A stretch of 64,000 nt of DNA, from positions 248,001 to 312,000 of the forward strand of contig NW_026251748.1 of the NCBI RefSeq assembly GCF_025024155.1, written 5' to 3'. The position numbers were made by a program, and so were the translations under genes. The notes under the pieces were generated by a model that made no database searches, was not told where the DNA came from, and was given only the letters and a program-made list of their open reading frames with translations. The stretch's first letter is position 1. Every line of letters begins with the position of its first letter. Positions 56,701 to 64,000 of this stretch are shown here, piece after piece. This DNA comes from Gamsiella multidivaricata. Taxonomy: Eukaryota > Mortierellomycota > Mortierellomycetes > Mortierellales > Mortierellaceae.

Positions 56701-59700
56701 TCTTTGTCGTCCTTTTCCTGCTCCTCCAAGGAGAAGTCCACTGTTCCGGGAACGGAGGTTGTACCTGGCAACTTCTTGGGTTTAGGATTGTGGACATTCC
56801 AGTCTTTCTTCAGAGCACGGTTTATCACAATACTCTCCCATACACACATCCTAAAGTCAGCGAAAATATATATGTAGGCAGCACATGGAGTCAATGCTTC
56901 AGAAGAAAATTATAAAGGCGAGTTCTAAGGCGGTGTCTTAGTGTCCTTTCATACCTGTGCAGTTGCCCTAGTCCGGCCAGGGCTTCATCGCCTCGGGCAG
57001 CAATGAATGCTGAGAGCACAGAGGCAGAGTTGCGCCCATGTGAAAAAGTTGGCGCACAAAACATGTCCGACATCAGTCCACTCAATCCATAGAGGCTGAT
57101 CAAGGAGCGGATTGTTTTGTTTCCCTGATCCATCTCTGCCTCGCTAGAATCTAATAGAGTAGAAAATAGCGTGTAAGATCCTTTGCCGACCGTATTCCTC
57201 GAAGAACGTCAAGAAGTCTACGCAACATCATCAACTTTACCTGTAAGATCAATGTATTGTATCAAATCTGACCTAGGGTTGTTTGACTCCAACAAAGGCT
57301 TGACGTTTTCCAGCAGCCTAATCAACTCCTTCATCACAGCGGCCACCGCGCACGCTGGGTTCGTTTCGCTCAACATTTTGATCAGATAGGACAAAGACAA
57401 GAATGCAGCGGTGCTGGCCAATTCATAGGGGAGCGTTTCTAGTGAATAGAATCTCATCAAGATGTCGATTCCGCCTGCTTTCAGAAAATCCTTCGTGCTG
57501 GCTGTATTCTGGAAAAAGCTTTCGCAGAACTATCATAGATGGAAAACAGTGAAGATAAAACCATCCTTGTTAGCAACACAGCAGATTCAAAAATTCGAGA
57601 GTACTTCAAGCCAAGAAGGTACACAAAGCTTACTCTTGTGGCACCTTCGATCAGTATTGGGACCAAACTCTCCTTCTTATCTCCCTTGGCTTCTTCTTCG
57701 TCAACAGCTTCACCTGGTAAAGGTGCGTCCTTAGCGCGCGTTTTTTGGAGCGTACAATATGACTTTTCATCAGCCGAAACCCGCGCTGTGCTGCACATAT
57801 CCAAAACCCCTTCCAGCATAGCGTTGACTTCGCTCATCAGCGCGGGCTTCAAACTGGGCTGATGTCTCATCAATTCATCCACAGACATCCCCAAGTTCGA
57901 GGCAAGGTCGCTGTCCTGGAACGCGCGAACGTGTGTTTCCGATGTGAAAATGTCGAAAAATGCCCTTAGCTTGAACTGCTTGTTGAACATCTCAAGGCCC
58001 TGAGAATTTAAACAGATTGCTCCGAATGCCTCGGGAATGCTCAACACAACGTCCGATGAGGCAGGAATGTCCTTTGATAAACTGGCAAGGAGTGTCTGGG
58101 GTATTTTCGCATCTTGCAAGATAGTGAGCGAGGTCGGTTCATTGTGAATGAAGGATGCCATAGTGTTGATGGCTGCATGATAAGAATGCGATCTGCGTTA
58201 GCATTGAGGTGCATCTACCATATTTACATCTATACAATACACATGACGGCGCTGTTTTATACATACCATGGGCATAGATAGCCGTTCCAAAGGCTTGTGG
58301 ATTCTCCATGATATGCTTCAAAGTGGCAGGCAACGTGGTGTCAATCAAATTCCGCAAGCCCTCTTGGGTTCCAGGACTTTGCATCATGTGGAGCACAAAT
58401 TTGAACATCGACTTTAACAACGCAGTTCTTTCAAAGGGAATCGGCGAGGTATCGTCTAAAATCCAAAAAAGTTATTGATCGGTGTCAGTAAGGCCACAGG
58501 TGCAAAAGCGTCGCCTAGCATGTTTGGATGATTTCTCGCATACCTTTGGCGCCTAATACTGAAACTGTATCTGAAATTTGGGCCGTCTCAGCTTTCTTCA
58601 CAAGGTCAAGTGAAAAATCTACTTCATCCTTGACCCTGGCGACTAGCATGTTGAGACCATCCGAAGAACAAAACGACGTGAACGCTGCACTGAAGCCGTA
58701 TACGAGACTGTCCAGAATCAGAACACCTTTCGTTATATTCTATTACAAACAAACAAACAAACAAAAACGCCTGTCAGTTTCAAGCATTCAAGGTATTCTG
58801 TTCATAATGATAAAAAGGCATAGAGCTTTGATCCATGATGTACCTTCAGCTGTGAGGTATGTTTGTTAGAAAGCAACTTGAGAAGCACCGGGACGATTCC
58901 TGCAGAGATAACCATAGTCCCTCCAGGTTGCGACCCAATGATAAATGAGATGAACACAAAAATGGCATCCAGGAACTCTTGAGGATAGGTGACTAGAGCG
59001 ATCGAATTATATGAAAATGAGTCAAATAGTGTCCGTCTTTTCCCCCGCAAGCACAACTACCGATAATAAAGCACTATCACGTACCACTGTCAGAATCCAG
59101 TCCAGCAATGACTCTCCTGAGCATATAAAGCAATACGCCGTGGCTCGCAGAAGCATTCACTGCTGTCAAAACATCGGTTTGCTTGTTTCGAAGACGGGCG
59201 AGTCCATCCAGGGCAAAGAGCGCCACAGTTTGCAGATTCTATACGTCAGTAAAACAGTAGTATTAGCACGCGTCCGATTCGTATGTGCCAAAAAGCATTC
59301 GCAGGCTGTCTGGACTCACATATGGCGCTTTATGGTCGGGATGGATGAGCTCTATCAAACTTTGAATGATCTCCGGCTCGAACGTAAGGAACTTGTCGAT
59401 GACAACGGCCTCGGACAAGACATGGGCCATGACAGCAACTGCTAGGATGCGGACAATTAACAGCTGTTGGCGGCGCTGTGGGACGCTGATGCCGATGGCG
59501 ACCCTGATGCGGTTCAAAAGTGAGAACTGATGTTCCTCAGGGATCTGGTATTCCTTGACAAAATGTGCCAAAATCTCGTAATCCGATGCGCCCAATCGAC
59601 CGATATTTGTCGCGTGAATAACAACCATTCCTTCGCATGCAGGTGCGATGGTGCTGGCCACGGTTGTGGATGTTGAAGGTGACGATCCAGGATGTGATGA

Positions 59701-61020
59701 ACGCCTTTGTTTAGTTGGTGAATGAGTTTGTTGTGCGGTGGCAGTCGTGCTGGAAGATGATGGTTTTACTGTAGTAGCCGTACTAAATGTCGATGATGCC
59801 TTCGAAGGTGCATCTGACACAGCAGTGGAGGCATCGGTAGCAGGTTTTGATTGAGATATCGTCCTGTAGAATTGAAAGTTGAGCGCCGTCAGTTGCTCCG
59901 GGATATTTACATTCTCGCCCGCCAACTGCAGGAGATCCATTCCGTGCTCCTTATTCCCCCATGAATGCGCCAATGCCAAAAGGCGATCCTGTGATACTGT
60001 GAATATAGATTTGGACGATCGCTGAGCGCTGTGTCGCTGAGCAGGTCGGAGCAGCAGCCGCAGGCAGGATTCGAGAACATCCAGATCGCGCGCATGCAGC
60101 AAATCGTTCAATTGCTGTGAACAAAATTAGATATGAACAAACAATTAAAATCCAAACCTTTCTAGGTCATTCATTGTCGTGAGGTTTTTGATGCGCATCA
60201 CTTTTATCGTACCTCGTATGATGCGTAGAGGTTGCGGTTGGTGCAGTTTTCGAGCAACATTCGTGAAAAACCCAAGATCGCAAGGGTCAGGCGCCTAATG
60301 TCCTCCGGAAATTCTTTTGGCTGGGCCTTCTTCATGTCATAGGTCTTGCAGATGTTGTCCAGAATATCGTCGAACCGGTTCAAGACAGCGGCCCAATGAA
60401 AAAGATCTCCTCGGGGCCAGACCCATTCCGGTGTAGCTTCAATATGGGTTGCAATATTCGCCTCGGGGCATTCCTTCAGAGTCTTAATGAGGTCTCTTAT
60501 AGGAACAGGCTATAGTTGTACAATTTTTTTGGAGGGGGGATTAGAACTTGAGTGCTCTGCCTTCGTTTTTGGTGGTAAATTCTTCGTTTCGTGCTGTTTT
60601 TGTTGGACAACGCGATGGATCGATAGGGTGACGTGCGCGCTTGCGTCCAGGTAACCAGGGCAAAGGATGCATCATGTATTTCACACGCTTCCAAGTTCAA
60701 TAGTAACGCCCTTCCGTAGACGTTTGTTCGCTCGAGTCGATTAAAAGACAGGGTTGTCCCAAAGTGCTGGCTCCAAGTCCTCTTACTGCAGGAGAAGTCC
60801 GAAATGTCGATGCCGCCGGTTCATCCTCGTAGCCCTGTCAACGGCAATTTCGATTCCAACTGCCGTGCAACCAATCCCCAGTCTGCGTCAAAACACCGGT
60901 GTGTGTCCACGGTGAGCAGAATAATGAACACCCATATATTGGCACAGTGTCAACAGAGTATTGGGATCGCGTTCTTACCGGGAGCGCCAACTTCTTGACT
61001 GGGATCTTCTTAATCTTCAT
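47753..61020 (-). CDS. TOM1: Giant HECT E3 ubiquitin ligase, Tom1/HUWE1 family
   Basis: Transfers ubiquitin via a catalytic cysteine; Tom1 and HUWE1 act in protein quality control, histone turnover and stress. Fourteen exons on the minus strand, all in phase, give 3886 residues: 61020-60979, 60509-60213, 60114-59320, 59238-59085, 58992-58844, 58739-58544, 58455-58267, 58172-57634, 57529-57241, 57150-56955, 56850-56591, 56500-56381, 56296-47965 and 47855-47753. The N-terminus is MKIKKIPVKKLALP. Armadillo-like DUF908/DUF913 regions follow, then a UBA domain near 1267-1308 (LLDMGFPRAAAELALTRC), acidic runs with two poly-His blocks, a charged helix, and two ubiquitin-binding-type motifs (DADFLEALPESMRREVY; VDFLNALPPQMRDEL). 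The C-terminal HECT domain (EGVDGGGVTREWF) ends in HTCFNQLDLPEYE with catalytic C3853 and FAFA. Exon 13 alone is 8332 bp. A strong branch site TACTAAC precedes it. Confidence 0.95.
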
Positions 61021-61407
61021 TTTGCTGCAATCGTAAAATGAGTGGAATTAAAAACCGAGAAAGAAAGCAGGTTTAGGGAAACAAATAGTGGTGTTGTGAA
61101 CTTTGGGGGGTACGAAGGGAGGATATACGGGCATCGAGCACCCACGTTCTCAGTATGGATACTGCAGACTGCAGCACACGAAGTTGCGGCTATAAAGTGG
61201 AGTTGCTGGGAAAACAGAAAGCAATGATAGCTGACGGTGATAAGAATAAAAGAGTGAAGCTGTTTGAACGAAGGAGGAGGAGACCTGCTCTATCTGCTTC
61301 ATTTCGCCACTTGTTTATTTTGCTGTTGCACCCCAGATCCAAGATTATGGGTCACGTGTGGTTTATGTAGAGGAGTCTCTATGTAGAGGGCGATGTGTAT
61401 CTTCATG
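61021..61407 (-). promoter_or_regulatory. TOM1 upstream region; MET2 3' flank
   Basis: 387 bp between the TOM1 start codon and the stop of the homoserine acetyltransferase gene, both on the minus strand. It holds a TCACGTG E-box-like site at about 61352-61358. No gene. Confidence 0.5.
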
Positions 61408-62987
61408 TTATCCTTTGAGCTCAAGGTGTCCCTTGACGGCACTTCCGACGTTTATGATCTCGAGCAAGAAAGCGTCGTGTCCGTACATCGAATCGAGCTC
61501 ATAGTAGGTTACATTCTTGTTTCCGGTCTCGCGCAGACAATCCGCAACCTCCTTCTGTTGCCAGACAGGGAACAGGATGTCCGATTGGATTCCTAGGACA
61601 AGTGTGGGGATGTCTCTGATGGTGTTCAGACCCTCCTTCAAGTCGTTCAATTGAGCCTTGGGGTCGTCCTGGGTATCATTTCCAGACTTTGAGCCAGCAG
61701 GGGTAGCACCTGTGGAGCATGCTGCAGCCTGCTCATCAGGAGGAGGAACCGCCGCATTTTCAGGGGCCGAAGATCCCTTTCCCTCTTGAAGTCGCTGAGT
61801 GTTCCTGGCCCTTCGAAGGGCGGTCTGTGCTGAGACCGAGGCTGAGAGATCGAACATGTCCATGGCTTTGGAAACGTACAGCAACGAGTTGGGATCGTAC
61901 TGCAAACAGAATCGCTCACCCTGATGATCCAAGTAGGTTTCAATCAAGAAATCTGCGCATAATGAGGGCGTCGTTGAGGGCTGGGATCTCTTCCTGCCAA
62001 AACGCTGTTCCCACTCGGGGCCGGATCGATACGAAATAGTAGCAATCTCTCGAGCCAGCTTCATTCCACTATGAGGAGGGACCTTGTCGTAATAAAAGCC
62101 CTTATTCCAATTCGGATCTGCCATGAGCACTGTTGCCGACATGTGCAATTGAGATGGGTATCGATTAGCGATTGCGGGATGAGAAACAGCTGGAGTTCAA
62201 TTGCATGAATTTAAAAGATAAAGACATATTTTTTACCTTGGCGTTGCGTGAAACGAAGCGCAATACTGTATGGGTGAGAACGCGCAGCAGCGGAGATACT
62301 GACGACCTTGCCGACACGGTCCTTGAAGAGCAGCGCAGCAGCCAAGGACTGCATACCGCCCATGCTAGCTCCGACAGAGGCATGCAGCTTTTTGATTCCC
62401 ATGGAGTTTAGCATCTCAAATTGTGCCCTGACCATATCGAAAATCGTGACGATGGGGAACCTGGTCGCATAGGGCTTGTTGTCCTTGGGATCAATGGATG
62501 AGGGGCCTGTGGAGCCATAGCAGCCTCCGATGACATTGGTACAGATCACATGGAATCGATTGGTGTCGATCGCCAGGCCGGGGCCAATGAACTTTTCCCA
62601 CCATCCTGGTGCTGGATTCGCAGGGTGAGATTTTGCGTGCGACGAGGCTGAAAGTCCTGTATGGAGCAGGATGACATTGGATTTGTCAGCATTGAGTTCG
62701 CCCCAGGACTCGTATGCGATCTCGAACTTTGGCAAAATGCCACCATGGTCCAGCAGAAAAGGCTCGTTATGCTGATAAAGACTGTATCCGGAGACCGGGT
62801 TGCTGTAAGAGGGCTCTGGACCCCCATCGAATGACTGCAGGAACTTTTGTGTGCGCTGTTCCAGATGATCGACGCAAGGAAAGGCCATGGGTGGATTGCT
62901 GGAGGAGTGCGTCGGGGCGGGGCTGGTCTCGGGGGCATTGACGGAGAGGGTCCAAGGCGAGGTGTGGAAGACTGGAGGGGCGTTCAA
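61408..62987 (-). CDS. MET2: Homoserine O-acetyltransferase
   Basis: Acetylates L-homoserine with acetyl-CoA, the branch-point step toward methionine in fungi. Two exons, 62987-62237 and 62129-61408, join in phase 1 to 490 residues. It is an alpha/beta-hydrolase fold. The nucleophile is S208 in GASMGGMQ, the acid is D434 in GIQSDILFP and the base is H468 in SMYGHDAFL; the [11 protein letters not shown] segment is typical. A low-complexity insert (about 361-416, Ala/Pro/Ser/Gly) sits between the cap and the Asp strand, as in other fungal Met2 proteins. The start [14 protein letters not shown] is the first ATG of the frame and gives a normal N-terminus. An Arg/Ser-rich same-strand frame upstream (63345-63028) looks like a mitochondrial presequence, but no phase-compatible splice joins it. 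Serine rather than homoserine as acyl acceptor is possible in this superfamily. Confidence 0.93.
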
Positions 62988-63580
62988 GAGTGTTTGGTTA
63001 GTTTAGTCCGTGGCCAAAGAAGATTGATTATAGGGCCGTGAGATAAAATTCGAAGCACTTGCGTTTGCGAGAAGTGGGCGTGGTGAAGGCCAGGGAAGGA
63101 ACCCGGGGCCGAGACACGGCAGCCCTGACAGCGCGGGCGGAGCCAGTCAGGGTGGAGGAGACAAAGCGGGGGTGCATGGGGATGGGCAAGAGAGGTGGAG
63201 GGATGGGCGATGGTAAGAGAGGGTGATGATCCGATGCAGGGGAGAAGCGAATGAAGGGAGTGCGGCGGGCAAGCAGTGCAGAAACGGACGGGCGAGGAAC
63301 TGCGAAGCCGTCGGATCTTCGTTGCGGGTGTTTTTTTCGCTGCACCGATCGATACCCCCCCGCACGCCATTGGGCCAGAGAGAGATGTGACGGCGGTCAC
63401 AATCTCGCCGTAGAAAATTTATTGTGCCCCTGGACAGACGCGTCCTGGGTCGATTTGATTTGCATAGGTTTGCATAGGCTTGCATAGGTTTACTTAGGTT
63501 TCGCATAGAGTTGCACAAATTACTTTATGTATTGACTAGCATGAGACGCGTATGAAGTAGGTTTTTGCACCATTTCCCCT
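62988..63580 (-). promoter_or_regulatory. MET2 upstream region; GPI-protein 3' flank
   Basis: Upstream sequence of the MET2 gene. It includes a 105-codon minus-strand frame (63345-63028) rich in Arg, Ser and Pro that could be leader or an unspliced presequence, and four diverged 11-bp TTGCATAGGTT-type repeats at about 63456-63512. No separate gene is supported. Confidence 0.45.
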
Positions 63581-64000
63581 TTAGAAGAAATAGGCTACAA
63601 CAGCAATGACCAGCGCTGTAAGAGCTGTCTGGCCGTGGGCTTTGTTGCTGGCAGAAGAGTTGCTTGTGGAAGGGAAAGAAGTCACGGGACGAGCGGTGGT
63701 AGCAGCTGTGGGCATGCGTGTCGCAACAGATACGGTGGTTGTAACTCTGAGGGGGGTCGCTGCTGGAGTCACTGTTGGCGTCGGGGTCGCCAAGGCGCCG
63801 GTCGTGCCAGTCCAAGTGGCGCCCGCCACGGTAGTGGGCGCGGCCGATGAGTCACTGGTCATGGCATCGGCATCAGAAGTGGGGTCCTCGGTGGCAGTTG
63901 GAACGTCTTGCTCGGTGGCAGTTGGATCGTCTTGCTCAGTGACAATTGGATCGTCTTGCTCAGTGGCAGTTGGATCGTCTTGCTCAGTGGCAGTTGGATC
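63581..64000 (-). CDS. Repeat-rich GPI-anchored surface protein (C-terminal part)
   Basis: The minus-strand frame is open from the window edge to a stop at 63581-63583, so the N-terminus and any signal peptide lie to the right. The visible 139 residues begin with 8-residue repeats (DPTATEQD and variants) and continue as a Thr/Ala/Ser/Pro-rich stalk likely to be O-glycosylated. They end in SNSSASNKAHGQ plus a terminal hydrophobic tail (TALTALVIAVVAYFF), the classic GPI-attachment layout with a candidate omega site at the Ser/Asn cluster. Probably a cell-wall or plasma-membrane protein; the functional domain is out of view. Confidence 0.75.
   Translation of the reverse strand, partial: DPTATEQDDPTATEQDDPIVTEQDDPTATEQDVPTATEDPTSDADAMTSDSSAAPTTVAGATWTGTTGALATPTPTVTPAATPLRVTTTVSVATRMPTAATTARPVTSFPSTSNSSASNKAHGQTALTALVIAVVAYFF
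63889..64000 (-). repeat. 24-bp coding tandem repeat
   Basis: About 4.7 copies of a 24-bp unit with few differences, encoding DPTATEQD-type octapeptides (variants DPIVTEQD and VPTATE). The array continues past the window end. Confidence 0.93.

Noticed and set aside
63028..63345. Possible mitochondrial-targeting exon for MET2
   Set aside because: Composition fits a presequence, but no GT donor in it has the phase needed by the acceptor-like CCTCCAG near the MET2 start; kept only as an alternative.

Overview
This window is a stretch of fungal nuclear DNA, most likely from an early-diverging fungus of the Mortierellaceae (Mortierella, Linnemannia, Podila and relatives). Three things point there. 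The intronless delta-12 fatty acid desaturase at 3739-4932 closely resembles, as I remember it, the Mortierella alpina enzyme in its N-terminus and three histidine boxes. The genes carry many short GT-AG introns and moderate gene spacing. Pyrimidine-rich leaders, Gln/Ser-rich low-complexity proteins and microsatellites are abundant. The genus assignment is inference; no database was searched. All exon boundaries were worked out by hand from splice sites, reading phase and family motifs.

Layout, left to right. 1-2510: the 3' part of cytosolic threonyl-tRNA synthetase (+). 3739-4932: delta-12 desaturase (+). 6918-11805: a large protein joining a C2 domain, a Gln-rich region and a kinase-like fold that has lost its catalytic residues (+). 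14769-16995: a RING-H2 membrane protein (+). 17496-19787: a decayed pogo/Tigger-type DNA transposon with recognisable terminal inverted repeats (TIRs) and a TA target. 19934-22039: a secreted M14 metallocarboxypeptidase (+). 22124-24431: a WSC-domain membrane sensor (-), convergent with the peptidase. 25670-29237: a nine-exon Rad4/XPC repair protein (-). 31127-34054 and 35778-38296: two tandem, diverged seven-transmembrane receptors of Frizzled/Smoothened-like appearance (+).

38349-43344 is an island of mobile DNA. It holds a 383-bp miniature inverted-repeat element with a perfect 9-bp target duplication, a tRNA-Arg(CCG), fragments of an unidentified repeat, and an apparently intact PIF/Harbinger element carrying both a Myb/SANT-like gene and a DDE transposase. 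43854-47568: a kinesin of kinesin-7 appearance, with a 6-nt microexon (+). 47753-61020: a 14-exon giant HECT ubiquitin ligase of the Tom1/HUWE1 family (-). 61408-62987: homoserine O-acetyltransferase (-). 63581-64000: the C-terminus of a repeat-rich GPI-anchored surface protein that runs off the window (-).

The host genes do not form one pathway or an obvious cluster. They cover housekeeping (tRNA charging, lipid desaturation, methionine synthesis, DNA repair, ubiquitylation, microtubule motor) interspersed with environment-facing genes (receptors, WSC sensor, secreted peptidase, GPI protein). The most notable items are the C2-pseudokinase, the tandem Frizzled-like receptors with a KxxxW motif after TM7, the intact Harbinger element, the kinesin microexon, and a HECT catalytic cysteine codon split by an intron.
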